DNA of 64,000 nt from assembly GCA_947501695.1 (NCBI GenBank), contig CANMWO010000003.1:335001-399000 (forward strand). Reading direction: 5' to 3'. Both the position numbers and the translations under genes were made by a program. The notes under the pieces were generated by a model that worked only from the letters and a program-made list of their open reading frames with translations, had not been told where the DNA came from and ran no database searches. This document shows positions 34,483 through 44,085 of this stretch, one piece after another. This stretch comes from an uncultured Sphingomonadaceae bacterium (GTDB lineage: Bacteria; Pseudomonadota; Alphaproteobacteria; Sphingomonadales; Sphingomonadaceae). Each line of letters starts with the position of its first letter. The first letter of the stretch is position 1.

Positions 34483-35241
34483 TTAGCGTCCGTTACTGGC
34501 GACGATATCAACAACCGATCCACCACCGGAACGCTTGTTGAGTGTAATCACATATGCACCATCGTCATTGCCACGGGTCCCACCGAGCACATGCTCGCTG
34601 CCGCGCAGTAGATATTCTGCGCTATAGCCGCCACGTTTGGCTTGGGTGTAATAATAATCCACAACATTTTTGATCGGACTGGCGGTCGAGAAGCTGACCA
34701 CGCGAATATCGCATAGGCCGCCTTCAACGCCGGCTGCTTCCTTGACATTGGCCTTCGGATAGACCGGAAATTCTGGTGGCATCCGATTGGCCCAGCCCAT
34801 GTCATAGCTGAGTTTCTGATCACATGTGCCTTTGCCGCGCTGCGCGCTCTGTGCATTGGCTTTCGCACCCAGTGTTACGCCTTCTGATCCGGCACAGCTG
34901 GTGCATTCGTCATCCGAGGTCATGTTGCGCGGCTGGGGCGCGCTCAGCATCTTGCCTTCAAGCTGGGCGTTAGCGTAAGCCTTGCCGCCTTGTGGTGGCA
35001 CTTTGCCATCGATCGCGCCATTGGCGCCACGGATCGCATTGGCATTGGCCTGATCCGTCAGATTGGGATCAACCAAAATCTGATCTTCCAGCGCATCTTT
35101 CATCGCGGGATCAGCGGTCAGATTATCATCCAGCTCCGCCAATTCCGCTTCATTGCCTTCGTTGCTGCCGCACGCGGCCAGGGTCAGCGGCAAGGTGAAT
35201 GCCGAAGCTGCCAGCAAGAGGGAACGGGATAGATGTGTCAT
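34483..35241 (-). CDS. Putative lipoprotein, unknown function
   Basis: 252 residues with a lipobox signal (LLLAASAFTLPLTLAACGS; Cys at about 24). A long acidic, Asn/Asp/Ala-rich disordered section (about 25-110) contains a Cys pair (DDECTSCAG), followed by a compact C-terminal domain (about 140-250) with SYDMGWANRMPPEFPVYP, a Cys pair and VVDYYYTQAKRGGYSAEYLL. Sphingomonad-type conserved lipoprotein; I recognise no function. A terminator follows it and AT-rich repeats with CtrA-like half-sites precede it. Confidence 0.82.
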   Translation of the reverse strand: MTHLSRSLLLAASAFTLPLTLAACGSNEGNEAELAELDDNLTADPAMKDALEDQILVDPNLTDQANANAIRGANGAIDGKVPPQGGKAYANAQLEGKMLSAPQPRNMTSDDECTSCAGSEGVTLGAKANAQSAQRGKGTCDQKLSYDMGWANRMPPEFPVYPKANVKEAAGVEGGLCDIRVVSFSTASPIKNVVDYYYTQAKRGGYSAEYLLRGSEHVLGGTRGNDDGAYVITLNKRSGGGSVVDIVASNGR

Positions 35242-35285
35242 GCAATATGCTCCTGAATATGCACGGATAATTGCACCGAAAAGCG

Positions 35286-35336
35286 TTAATTTTCTGTTAG
35301 GAAACGTGGTTAAACCGCCAATCTCTTGTTAACCAC
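35286..35336. promoter_or_regulatory. Possible operator region: CtrA-like half-sites and an 8-bp inverted repeat
   Basis: TTAA-N7-TTAG occurs at 35286-35300, one base off the CtrA consensus, about 45 bases upstream of the lipoprotein gene. GTGGTTAA (35306-35313) and TTAACCAC (35329-35336) form a perfect inverted repeat separated by 15 bases. These are suggestive only. Confidence 0.3.
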
Positions 35337-35355
35337 TTGTCCCATTTCGGGATTC

Positions 35356-35793
35356 TTACCCAAAACCATCAGGGCCATCTATTTCGCCGAATCGAATGAG
35401 ACGAGAGGTCAATACCGCTGCCTGCCGATTGACCACCGCCTTTTGATATTCCGGATCAGTTACCATTTCCAAGAAAGCCCCGCTATTGGGATAGCGCGCG
35501 ATGAACGAGCTGTCCCATTGCTTGTCATCCGGTCCGATCACCATCGCTTCCATCTTGCCGCGCCAGATAATCGTTCCGCCAACCCGTTTGAAAATAGGCC
35601 CGCTGGTTTTGCCATATTCCTCATAAGCACGCACGCCGCTCCAACCATGGGCGGCATTGGGATGATCTTCTGGATATTGAGCATGCTCGTTAAATTGCAG
35701 CAGGTTGAGCATGTTGATCGGAACATCGCGGGGCAGCGCCTTAAACGCTTCAAAATGCTCCCGTGAGGGGTCCACATATCGTTCTTCTGCCAT
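35356..35793 (-). CDS. DUF1330 domain protein
   Basis: 145 residues from ATG 35793, chosen because AGGAGA lies 9 bases upstream; ATG 35799 is only 3 bases from it. A ferredoxin-like alpha/beta barrel with VPINMLNLLQFNEHAQYPED, AYEEYGKTSGPIFKRVGGTI, and ALEFPS-like FIARYPNSGAFLEMVTDPEY. DUF1330 proteins are dimeric, related to ABM domains, of unknown function. 12 bases from the GNAT gene upstream; likely same transcript. Confidence 0.85.
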   Translation of the reverse strand: MAEERYVDPSREHFEAFKALPRDVPINMLNLLQFNEHAQYPEDHPNAAHGWSGVRAYEEYGKTSGPIFKRVGGTIIWRGKMEAMVIGPDDKQWDSSFIARYPNSGAFLEMVTDPEYQKAVVNRQAAVLTSRLIRFGEIDGPDGFG

Positions 35794-35805
35794 GTTCATG
35801 CTCTC

Positions 35806-36357
35806 CTAAGCAAATTGCTTTCTATTCTCCAACCACTGTTCGCGTGATTGCCCCCAATCGTCAACCCGCGCATCCTGATAAGGTTCAGGCAGCTGTGTGG
35901 GCCCGCGATTGGTCGAGCCAACCCGCTGGGCTAGTTTGATCGAAGCGAGATTTTCGGGATCAATCGTGTGGCAAATGTCGCTCCAGCAGAGTGTGTCCAC
36001 AGCATAGTTCATACTCGCCACCGCCGCTTCCAGCGCATAGCCCTTACCCGCATATTCCGGTGCCACGCCCCAACCTACTTCGGTGCCCGGCCAGCCGTCA
36101 GGATACCATGGCCCAATCCGACCGATCCATTGATTGCTATCTTTCAGGATCAACGAGAACATCGCATAGCCGCGAACATGCCACGCGCCGACCATGGCGC
36201 AGAGATCCCGCCAGCTTTCCGCCTGACTTTTAATGCCGCCGATAAAGGTCATGGTTTCGGCATCTGACTGAAATGTCGACCAAGCGGCAAAATCATCAGC
36301 ATTGGGCGGGCGCAGAATTAACCGCTCGGTTTCAATCTTGATGTCGGTGATATCCAT
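35806..36357 (-). CDS. GNAT N-acetyltransferase (RimJ/RimL type)
   Basis: 183 residues. The opening IKIETERLILRPPNADDFAA is diagnostic of the RimJ/RimL subgroup that acetylates protein N-termini or antibiotics; the acetyl-CoA loop is GWGVAPEYAGKGYALEAA. The final part DICHTIDPENLASIKLAQRV with the N-x2-S-x2-L core is typical. Target unknown. Confidence 0.9.
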   Translation of the reverse strand: MDITDIKIETERLILRPPNADDFAAWSTFQSDAETMTFIGGIKSQAESWRDLCAMVGAWHVRGYAMFSLILKDSNQWIGRIGPWYPDGWPGTEVGWGVAPEYAGKGYALEAAVASMNYAVDTLCWSDICHTIDPENLASIKLAQRVGSTNRGPTQLPEPYQDARVDDWGQSREQWLENRKQFA

Positions 36358-36446
36358 GATCTTCCTCCCTTAAGCGCCTCTGTTATCATAGGCTTATCCC
36401 GATACAAACCCTTGCAAAACCGGTGCACTATACCTATAATACAGTT

Positions 36447-36668
36447 ATGGCTAATGTAATTTCTATCCTCATCGGCGGCATCGCCCTTATTCTCGCTTTT
36501 GTCGGACTGGTTCCGCTACTCGGCTGGACCAACTGGCTGATTTTGCCGATTGCCGGCGTTGGTGCCCTGTTCGGGCTGATTTCTTCGCGCAGCAGCGGCA
36601 TGTATTTCTGCCTGATCGTCATGTGCATATGCGCCTTCCGTCTATGGATTGGCGGCGGGATTATCTGA
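36447..36668 (+). CDS. Small hydrophobic membrane protein
   Basis: 73 residues from ATG 36447, almost entirely hydrophobic with two or three short membrane segments (VISILIGGIALILAFVGLVP, LILPIAGVGALFGLIS, MYFCLIVMCICAFRLWIGG). Similar unannotated proteins are frequent in sphingomonads. Divergent from the GNAT gene. Evidence for it being real is the coherent topology; there is no family name. Confidence 0.6.
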   Translation: MANVISILIGGIALILAFVGLVPLLGWTNWLILPIAGVGALFGLISSRSSGMYFCLIVMCICAFRLWIGGGII

Positions 36669-36912
36669 TCTTGGCGATCCGTTTAACGCCCCCCGGAAGA
36701 TGACAATTTATACGCAGTTACCGGTTGAAATTCTGTTGAACCGAATGGTTTGGGCGACAAAAAGAACCGTTGCCCAACGCTGTTCAATTTAGTCCCTTCC
36801 TGTTCATTGATGGGATCATAACCCAAAGCCCATCTTGTAGGACAGCTTATTTATCAGCGGCCCAAGCTAATTTATATTGCCACCTCATCGGCCGAGGCCT
36901 AGTCGCCGAAAT

Positions 36913-37830
36913 ATGGTGGGTCAGATATCAGCGAGCCGGTTGGGCTTCATGCAAGCGCTGCTCGCCTGTGCCTTCTGGGGCGTTATGCCAATTTATTTCA
37001 AGCTTTTACAAAGTGTTGAACCGCTTGAAGTCGTGGCGCACCGAGTCATCTGGTCCGTGCCTTTGTTACTGGTCATCCTCTATTTCCGGAAAAACCTGTC
37101 AGGTTTGCGCGCGTCTTGGGCGGAACCGAAAGTGCGTAATGCGCTGCTCGCCAGTTCTCTTTTGATCGCGGCAAACTGGCTCATCTACGTCTGGGCCGTG
37201 CAGACCGATCACATTCTCGCCGCCAGCCTGGGCTATTTTATCAGCCCGTTGCTCAGTGTCTTCCTCGCCAAAATCTTCCTCAAGGAAAAGCTCAGCCGTA
37301 ATCAGTGGATTGCGGTTGGTATTGCCGCCATCGGTGTATCAATCCTGGCGGTCGAGGCATGGCAGACACTATGGATCAGCCTGGCGCTCGCCGGTTCCTG
37401 GGGCTTTTATGGTCTGGTGCGTAAAGTTGCCATCGTCGGCCCAGTTGTTGGTCTGACGATTGAAACCACTTATTTGGTCATTCCGTTCCTGCTGTTTATC
37501 GGCTGGATCACCTTCGGCAATGTGCCGCCGACAACGACAACTCATTTCGGCGATGAAACATCGATTAGCTTGTTGTTGCTAGGCGGCGCGGCCGTCACCG
37601 CAGCCCCGCTGACATTATTTGCCGCAGCGGTTAAGACAATGAAGTTGAGCACTATCGGCCTGTTTCAATATCTGGCGCCAACTTTGCAGTTTCTAATCGG
37701 TGTGTTTCTTTATCGGGAACCGCTGACAACATCGCATTTGATATGCTTCATAATGATATGGAGCAGCCTCGCGCTATTCTCTGCCGATGCGATTTTTGGT
37801 GGGTCAGCGAAGAAAGCCGCGGCGACCTGA
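36913..37830 (+). CDS. rarD: EamA/RarD-type drug-metabolite transporter
   Basis: 305 residues from ATG 36913; the frame extends to a TTG at 36877 without protein-like sequence. Ten hydrophobic segments in two EamA repeats. RarD subfamily features: FWGVMPIYFKLLQSVEPLEV and the HRVIWSVPLL that gives the family its name-bearing pattern, NWLIYVWAV and LGYFISPLLSVFLA. Chloramphenicol-resistance-linked members of the family are known, but the substrate here is unknown. Confidence 0.9.
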   Translation: MVGQISASRLGFMQALLACAFWGVMPIYFKLLQSVEPLEVVAHRVIWSVPLLLVILYFRKNLSGLRASWAEPKVRNALLASSLLIAANWLIYVWAVQTDHILAASLGYFISPLLSVFLAKIFLKEKLSRNQWIAVGIAAIGVSILAVEAWQTLWISLALAGSWGFYGLVRKVAIVGPVVGLTIETTYLVIPFLLFIGWITFGNVPPTTTTHFGDETSISLLLLGGAAVTAAPLTLFAAAVKTMKLSTIGLFQYLAPTLQFLIGVFLYREPLTTSHLICFIMIWSSLALFSADAIFGGSAKKAAAT

Positions 37831-37859
37831 ATCACCCTTTCCCGCGGAGAGAGGTCGAG

Positions 37860-38906
37860 CTATTCAACAATCTTCCAACCCAATTCCTGGCCTGCGTGAA
37901 ACGGCACAATGGTTGCGCCGCCCGCTTCGATACTGTCCGGCACCGTGATGGCCGAGCGCTGCAGGGTCACTGACCCTTCATTAAGCGGCAATCCATAAAA
38001 TTGCGGGCCATTAATCGAAGCAAAACCTTCCAGCTTGTCCAGCGCATCTTCTTCATCAAACACTGTGGCATAGCTTTCCAGCGCATAGGGCGCATTGAAT
38101 ATGCCCGCGCAACCGCAAGCGGATTCCTTGGCATGGATTTCATGCGGCGCGCTGTCGGTGCCGAGAAAATATTTGGCGGACCCCGATGTCGCGGCCTTGC
38201 GCAGGGCCAGCCGGTGCTGTTCCCGCTTGGCTACTGGCAGACAATATGCATGGGGCCTGATCCCACCCTGAAACATCGCGTTGCGATTGATATGGAGATG
38301 CTGAGGCGTGATGGTGGCGCCGACATTGGGGCCAGCCGCATTCACAAAATCTACCGCATCAGCCGTGGTAATATGCTCGAACACCACTTTCAGGTCTGGT
38401 AGTTGCTCAACAACTTTCGACAGAGTGCGCTCAATAAACACGGCTTCGCGATCAAACACGTCGACATCGGCATCGGTGACCTCGCCATGGATCAACAGCG
38501 GCATACCCATCTTCTGCATCAGCTCCAGCACCGGTATAATATTGGCGACATCGGTCACGCCGTGCGCGCTGTTGGTGGTCGCATTGGCGGGATAGAGTTT
38601 AGCCGCGGTGAAGACACCACTTGCAAACCCCCACTCGATGTCCGCGGCATCTGCGCCATCAGTAAGATAACAGGTCATCAGCGGAGTGAAGCCAGCATGA
38701 TCAGGCACAGCCGCCAAAATACGCTCCCGATAAGCCTGCGCGCTCGCGGTGTCGGTCACCGGCGGGGAAAGATTGGGCATGACAATCGCCCGGGCAAATT
38801 GTCGCGCCGTATAGTTTGCCACCGACTGCAACATATCACTATCGCGCAGGTGCACATGCCAGTCATCCGGCTGTCTTATCGTGATTTGATCAGGCGATTG
38901 ATTCAT
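37860..38906 (-). CDS. pyrC: Dihydroorotase, class II
   Basis: 348 residues. Interconverts carbamoyl-aspartate and dihydroorotate in pyrimidine synthesis. Binuclear zinc ligands: DDWHVHLRD near residue 17, the carboxylated Lys region [26 protein letters not shown], and the catalytic Asp of GTDSAPH. Length is that of the monofunctional class II enzyme. Convergent with rarD, with 29 bases between. Confidence 0.96.
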   Translation of the reverse strand: MNQSPDQITIRQPDDWHVHLRDSDMLQSVANYTARQFARAIVMPNLSPPVTDTASAQAYRERILAAVPDHAGFTPLMTCYLTDGADAADIEWGFASGVFTAAKLYPANATTNSAHGVTDVANIIPVLELMQKMGMPLLIHGEVTDADVDVFDREAVFIERTLSKVVEQLPDLKVVFEHITTADAVDFVNAAGPNVGATITPQHLHINRNAMFQGGIRPHAYCLPVAKREQHRLALRKAATSGSAKYFLGTDSAPHEIHAKESACGCAGIFNAPYALESYATVFDEEDALDKLEGFASINGPQFYGLPLNEGSVTLQRSAITVPDSIEAGGATIVPFHAGQELGWKIVE

Positions 38907-38950
38907 GGTTCGGGCTTTCTTTTGGCGCTGAGCATCCCTACCTAATCCTT

Positions 38951-39700
38951 ATGACCGAAACCAGACTTAATGACCGCGCGGTAATCCGCATTTCTGCAAA
39001 TGATGCCAATGAAGATTGTCGCGATTTCCTGCAAGGATTGGTGACACAGGATATGCAAACCGTAGTAGCCGGTGCCCCGAAATGGGGGGCCTTGCTGACG
39101 GCGCAGGGAAAAGTGCTGTTCGACTTTTTCCTGTGGGCGGATGGTGATGACATCTTGATCGATTGTGAGAAGGACCATGTCGAAGCGTTGGCAAAGCGCC
39201 TCAAACTCTATCGTCTCCGCCGGAAAATCGGTATTGAAATCGATGAAAGTGAAACCGTGCACTGGGCTCTCGATGCCAGCGACAAATCAGCCGATCCCCG
39301 ACTATCCGCGCTGGGCTTTCGCTGGTTGGACAGCAATCAGAATGACGACAGCGCCGATGCAGCCTATCAAGCACACCGGCTCTCGCTGGGCGTTACCGAA
39401 GGTCATGCCGAATTGGGCAGCGATAAAACGCTGTGGCTGGAATGCAATGCCACCGAATTATACGGCGTCAGCTTTACCAAGGGCTGTTATGTTGGTCAGG
39501 AAAATACCGCGCGGATGAATTACCGGCAAAAAATCAATCGCCGCTTGGTCGTCGTCCCGATCGATCAAGCCGACGAAAAACGGCAACGCGTTGCCTATCC
39601 CGATCTCGGACTATCGATTGAACATCGCCGGGTCGACGATATTGTCGACCTCGACCTGCCTGATTGGTTGAAGGCTGCCCTGACAGAGCAACCGGATTAA
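38951..39700 (+). CDS. ygfZ: YgfZ/GcvT-like folate-binding protein (Fe-S assembly)
   Basis: 249 residues. The diagnostic motif KGCYVGQENTARM (K-G-C-Y-x-G-Q-E) near residue 178 is intact, and the N-terminal RVVIRISANDAN... DFLQGLVTQDMQTV is typical. YgfZ/IBA57 uses folate and supports repair or maturation of a subset of Fe-S enzymes, which fits the SUF operon elsewhere in the window. The stop is directly adjacent to that of the convergent DUF4167 gene, with zero bases between. Confidence 0.93.
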   Translation: MTETRLNDRAVIRISANDANEDCRDFLQGLVTQDMQTVVAGAPKWGALLTAQGKVLFDFFLWADGDDILIDCEKDHVEALAKRLKLYRLRRKIGIEIDESETVHWALDASDKSADPRLSALGFRWLDSNQNDDSADAAYQAHRLSLGVTEGHAELGSDKTLWLECNATELYGVSFTKGCYVGQENTARMNYRQKINRRLVVVPIDQADEKRQRVAYPDLGLSIEHRRVDDIVDLDLPDWLKAALTEQPD

Positions 39701-40438
39701 TTAAGCTGCGTCGCCTTCTTGTTTCGTTTCGGCTTCAGCTGCTTTGACTTTTACCGTGCGGCGCTTGCGAACAGGTTTCTTTTCGACTTCGACTTCATCA
39801 TCCGGTGTAATTGAGATTGCCGGCGGCAACGCGCTGGCATCCAGACCGTTTGATTCGCCATTGGTCTCAGCAACCTCGGCAGCCGGTTTACGGGGACGGC
39901 GCGCACGGACAGGTTTTTTCTCTACCGGTGCGTCTGCATTGTCATCTGACTGAGGTGCCGGCGCAGCCGTATTTTCTCTTACGACATCTGGTTTAGGGCC
40001 ACGGTCGCGTTGCTGACGTCCCCGCGGGCTGCGATCCTGACGCTCGCCTTCTTCCTGTTCGCCGCCATCTTCACGATTAGCATTGCGATTGTCGCCGCGA
40101 TTGTCATTGCGGTCGTTGTTATTGCGATCCGTATTTTGACCGCGTTGCTGTTCTTCGCGGGCAAGGCGCTGCTCTTCACGGCGCGCCACGCTATCGGCAT
40201 TGACCCGGAAATAATGGTCAGCAAATTGAAGATAATATTCGGCATTGACGCGATCATCATTGACCTGTGCGTCCTGCGCCATTTTTTTGTATTTTTCCAG
40301 CATCTGCGCCGCATTTCCGCGCGCGCGATTATCGATCCGGTTATCGCGATCGATGCCGCCACCGCCGCGATTATTCTGGTTGCGGTTATTATTGCTGGTG
40401 TTGCGGCCACGACGACGGCCGGGCTGACGATTATTCAT
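39701..40438 (-). CDS. DUF4167 protein, Asn/Arg-rich
   Basis: 245 residues from ATG 40438 (a TTG lies just before). The N-terminal DUF4167 domain (about 25-85) is preceded by a basic RG/RN-rich stretch (PGRRRGRNTSNNNRNQNNRG) and has the core ARGNAAQMLEKYKKMAQDAQ ... EYYLQFADHYFRV. The rest is a low-complexity Asn/Asp/Arg tract followed by Lys/Val/Pro-rich repeats (EKKPVRARRPRKPAAE, EKKPVRKRRTVKVK). It is plausibly an intrinsically disordered RNA- or DNA-binding protein; function unknown. prmC lies 241 bases upstream on the same strand. Confidence 0.88.
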   Translation of the reverse strand: MNNRQPGRRRGRNTSNNNRNQNNRGGGGIDRDNRIDNRARGNAAQMLEKYKKMAQDAQVNDDRVNAEYYLQFADHYFRVNADSVARREEQRLAREEQQRGQNTDRNNNDRNDNRGDNRNANREDGGEQEEGERQDRSPRGRQQRDRGPKPDVVRENTAAPAPQSDDNADAPVEKKPVRARRPRKPAAEVAETNGESNGLDASALPPAISITPDDEVEVEKKPVRKRRTVKVKAAEAETKQEGDAA

Positions 40439-40679
40439 CAAATTCTGGGTGTCCTTATACCGTTAATAAACTCGGTCTTTCTGTTAAAATACCGCCTCAA
40501 GACGGTGCCCCTGCTGCGGCCGAAATGATCCACAGCAACCCAAAGAAGATAAATAATCGCCGGACATCAGCAATATTATCTATATGGGGGTAGGCCAGCG
40601 ATTTTAGGGGTATTGCCAGAAATCATCTGGGCCTGAAACATCCTTAGCGCCTTCATAAGCCAAAACCAAGCAAATTCGA

Positions 40680-41525
40680 TCAGTCCTGTTTTCGGCGCAA
40701 AATAAGAAGGCGGTCATTGCCGCCCAAATCCTGTTTGCATTGAGCCACATAGCTATGTTTTTCGGCCAGTTTGGATACGCGTTCAGCCTGATCGAAACCT
40801 ATTTCCAGCAACGCGGTGCCATTGCCAGACAACAGGCTATCCAGAGCCGGAATGATGATATTATAATCGTCCATCCCCTCGATTCCGGCAAACAGCGCCT
40901 CATGGGGTTCAAAATCCGCAACTTCACGGGATAATACTGCCTTGGTGGACACATATGGCGGATTCGCGAGAATGAGATCAAAAGGACCACCCAAAGATTG
41001 CGTCCAATCCGCCCCTGTCCAGTCTTGCAACAGAAAGGTTGTGCGATCACTCAGCGCCAGCTGATCAGCATTATTATGGGCCATAGCAAGGGCAGAGGCA
41101 CTGGCATCAATTCCAATGCCCCGGGCCTCCGGAAACTCGAACAAGCTAGCGAGCAATAGCGCGCCACTTCCGGTGCCGAGGTCGAGAATTGCTTCCGGCG
41201 TATGGGAGGCACCGATTTGCACCGCCGTTTCGATCAATATTTCACTATCTGGCCTTGGAATCAGAACATCAGCGGACACCTGAAACGGCAGACTCCAAAA
41301 TTCCCGCTCGCCAATAATATGCGCGACTGGTTCATGAGCCTTCCGGCGCTCCAGCAAGGCCTTAAACCCTTCCGGAACATCAAGCTTTGGCAGATTCAGT
41401 AACAAATCCTGACGACCAATCCCGAGTATATGGGCCATCAACAATTCCGCGTCCAGGCGCGACGTTTCGCTGACCGTTTCCAATTCCTGCGCCGCTTGCC
41501 GCAGGGTTGCAGCCATATCACCCAT
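40680..41525 (-). CDS. prmC: Peptide chain release factor N5-glutamine methyltransferase
   Basis: 281 residues from ATG 41525, which overlaps the prfA stop; ATG 41516 is an alternative. PrmC methylates the Gln of the GGQ motif in release factors. The SAM-binding [16 protein letters not shown] and the substrate-binding [13 protein letters not shown] (NPPY) motifs are intact; an N-terminal helical recognition domain precedes them. Its substrate gene prfA is immediately upstream. Confidence 0.95.
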   Translation of the reverse strand: MGDMAATLRQAAQELETVSETSRLDAELLMAHILGIGRQDLLLNLPKLDVPEGFKALLERRKAHEPVAHIIGEREFWSLPFQVSADVLIPRPDSEILIETAVQIGASHTPEAILDLGTGSGALLLASLFEFPEARGIGIDASASALAMAHNNADQLALSDRTTFLLQDWTGADWTQSLGGPFDLILANPPYVSTKAVLSREVADFEPHEALFAGIEGMDDYNIIIPALDSLLSGNGTALLEIGFDQAERVSKLAEKHSYVAQCKQDLGGNDRLLILRRKQD

Positions 41526-42594
41526 CCAGATTGGCGAGGCGGCTGGCTTCATCCTCGGCGATCAATGCATCGACCATCTCGCCGAGAGCGCCGCCTTCAA
41601 CAATTTCGGGTAATTTGTGCAGAGTTAGGTTGATCCGGTGATCCGTCACCCGGCCTTGCGGGTAGTTATAGGTGCGGATACGCTCGCTGCGGTCGCCGGA
41701 GCCGACCATCGCTTTGCGCGCATCGGCCTCTTCGCTCGCTACCGCTGCACGCTCTTGTTCATATAGCCGTGCGGCGAGAACTTTCATCGCCTGCGCCTTA
41801 TTCTTATGCTGTGATTTGCCGTCCTGACATTGCACCACCAGGCCGGTGGGCAAATGGGTGATGCGAATCGCGCTGTCAGTCTTGTTGACATGCTGTCCGC
41901 CCGCACCGCTGGCTCGATAGGTGTCGATGCGCAGGTCTTCGGTGCGAATGTCGATATCGACTTCTTCCGGTTCTGGGAGGATCGCAACCGTGGCCGCAGA
42001 GGTATGAATACGGCCACCGCTTTCCGTCTCCGGCACACGTTGGACCCGGTGGACGCCAGATTCAAATTTCAGTTTGGCGAACACGCCCTTGCCGTTGATA
42101 TTGGCGACCACTTCCTTGAAACCGCCGACTTCGGACGCGTTGGCGGAGATCAGCTCGATCTTCCAGCCCTGTTCATCAGCAAAACGGCTATACATGCGGT
42201 AGAGGTCACCGGCAAACAACGCCGCTTCATCGCCGCCCGTACCAGCGCGAATTTCGATCATCGCCGGACGCTCATCGGCTGCATCCTTGGGCAGCAATTG
42301 CAGCGCCAACGCATGTTCTGCTTTTTCCAGCGCTTTCTTTACGCCATCAAACTCGTCGGCCGCCATGGCCTTCATCTCGGCATCGTCACCGGCGAGCATT
42401 TCCTCCAGCCCAACCTGTTCATCGCGCAGGCTCTGAACCTCGGCTGCAGCCTTAGCCACCGGTTCTATCTCGGCATATTCTTTGGAAACCTCGACAAATT
42501 TATCGCCGTCGAGATTGCCAGAAGCCATCATCGCCTGCAGCTCAGCAAAACGCGCTTCGATCTGGGCAATGCGTTGGGGGGTAATGGTGGTCAA
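41518..42594 (-). CDS. prfA: Peptide chain release factor 1
   Basis: 358 residues from TTG 42594, overlapping the hisS stop (TTGA). RF1 recognises UAA and UAG. The GGQ catalytic motif is in [20 protein letters not shown]; the tripeptide anticodon region follows the family ([15 protein letters not shown] contains the PxT-type loop written as PETES/GR). The long N-terminal helical domain and C-terminal [20 protein letters not shown] are complete. The TTG start suggests translation coupled to hisS. Confidence 0.95.
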   Translation of the reverse strand: MTTITPQRIAQIEARFAELQAMMASGNLDGDKFVEVSKEYAEIEPVAKAAAEVQSLRDEQVGLEEMLAGDDAEMKAMAADEFDGVKKALEKAEHALALQLLPKDAADERPAMIEIRAGTGGDEAALFAGDLYRMYSRFADEQGWKIELISANASEVGGFKEVVANINGKGVFAKLKFESGVHRVQRVPETESGGRIHTSAATVAILPEPEEVDIDIRTEDLRIDTYRASGAGGQHVNKTDSAIRITHLPTGLVVQCQDGKSQHKNKAQAMKVLAARLYEQERAAVASEEADARKAMVGSGDRSERIRTYNYPQGRVTDHRINLTLHKLPEIVEGGALGEMVDALIAEDEASRLANLDG

Positions 42595-43925
42595 TCACCC
42601 TCTCCCAATTGCGCCACGTCTTGCTCCAAATCTGTCAGGTCCGCGTCAAAACTATCGAGGTCTTCAGAAAATCTGAGGTCCCACATTTTTTCTATGACAG
42701 CGGTTACGTCCAATTCGGTTTGCTCGCCTGTAGCCAGGTTTTTAAACTGCACTTTGCCGGAAGCCATTTCATCTTCGCCAATGATAATGGCGGCTAGCGC
42801 ACCAACCTGATTGGCACGGGCCATGCGTTTTTTGAATTTACCGCTGCCGAAAATTTCTGCCGAGAATTGTGACCCACGAAGTTCGCTCGCCACTGACAGT
42901 GCTTTGACGGAGGCAGTGTCGCCCATAGGCAAGATCGCTAGCTCCAATGGAACAGCAGGAGCATCGGCAAGCAACATCCCCAACCGCTCAATCCCGGCAG
43001 CCCAACCCACAGCCGGCGTTACAGGTCCGCCGAGCGATTCGATCAACCCGTCGTAACGACCGCCGGCCAGCACGGTACCTTGCGCACCCAAACGGTCGGT
43101 GACAAATTCAAACGCGGTATGGCGATAATAATCGAGCCCCCGCACCAGCCGACTATTGCGTGTCCAGCTGACACCACAGGCATCAAGGCCCTCGGTCACT
43201 TGCGCGAAAAACTCTTTCGCTTCGGTCGACAAATAGGCATCAATATCCGGCGCGCTATCGGCAATCGGGCGATCCTGGCGTTCTTTACTGTCCAATATCC
43301 GCAGCGGATTGCGCTCCAGCCGGTCCTGGCTATCTTTGGACAAGTCGGCTCTATGCGCTTGAAAATGCTCCACCAGAGCATCCCGCCAAGCATCCCGGCT
43401 TTCGGCATCGCCCAGCGTATTGAGCTGCAAAGTCACGCCATCCGATATGCCAAGTTCTTTCAAAAGCTGATCGGCAAAACACAGCAATTCCACATCCGCG
43501 GCAGCTTCGCTCACCCCGATAATCTCGGCATCGAGTTGATGAAATTGGCGATAGCGGCCCTTTTGCGGGCGTTCATAGCGGAATAAAGGCCCATGGGTTG
43601 AAAGCTTCAACGGCACATGTTGCTGCCAGCCATTGGTCAAGTAAGCGCGCGAGATACCGGCTGTAAATTCGGGGCGCAAAGTCAGACTGTCGCCGCCGCG
43701 ATCCTCAAAACTATACATTTCCTTGGACACGACATCGGTGGTTTCGCCCAATGACCGGGCAAAAACAGCCGTCGGCTCAAACACCGGCATCTGCACGCCC
43801 TTAAACCCGTAAAGCCGACGCACACGCTCAAAGGTTTCCACAACATGCTGGAAACGCTCCTGATCTTCACCAAATATATCCTGCGTGCCGCGAACAGCCT
43901 GCGGCGTTTGTATTTTTGCCATCAT
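42591..43925 (-). CDS. hisS: Histidyl-tRNA synthetase
   Basis: 444 residues from ATG 43925 (ATG 43922 also possible); a longer frame upstream is not protein-like. Class II synthetase: motif 1 near [20 protein letters not shown], motif 2 with [18 protein letters not shown] and [17 protein letters not shown], histidine-binding His[16 protein letters not shown]. The C-terminal anticodon-binding domain follows. First gene of hisS-prfA-prmC. Confidence 0.95.
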   Translation of the reverse strand: MMAKIQTPQAVRGTQDIFGEDQERFQHVVETFERVRRLYGFKGVQMPVFEPTAVFARSLGETTDVVSKEMYSFEDRGGDSLTLRPEFTAGISRAYLTNGWQQHVPLKLSTHGPLFRYERPQKGRYRQFHQLDAEIIGVSEAAADVELLCFADQLLKELGISDGVTLQLNTLGDAESRDAWRDALVEHFQAHRADLSKDSQDRLERNPLRILDSKERQDRPIADSAPDIDAYLSTEAKEFFAQVTEGLDACGVSWTRNSRLVRGLDYYRHTAFEFVTDRLGAQGTVLAGGRYDGLIESLGGPVTPAVGWAAGIERLGMLLADAPAVPLELAILPMGDTASVKALSVASELRGSQFSAEIFGSGKFKKRMARANQVGALAAIIIGEDEMASGKVQFKNLATGEQTELDVTAVIEKMWDLRFSEDLDSFDADLTDLEQDVAQLGEGD

Positions 43926-44085
43926 GTCCCTTTTGTCTTGAGGGCGCTTTAGCCGGTGCTGCGCAAAAGAGAAAGTGGGGTAATTTCTATCACCAAAGTA
44001 GAATGTTTTCTTGCCCGCCCTCTGGACGCCGCCGCCAAAAAGCGTCATTCATCTGCGAATCCAAGTTACAGGGGATAAAGTTAGT

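Noticed and set aside
41830-42810. 326-codon open frame antisense to prfA and hisS
   Set aside because: Overlaps two certain genes on the other strand and has no recognisable motif.
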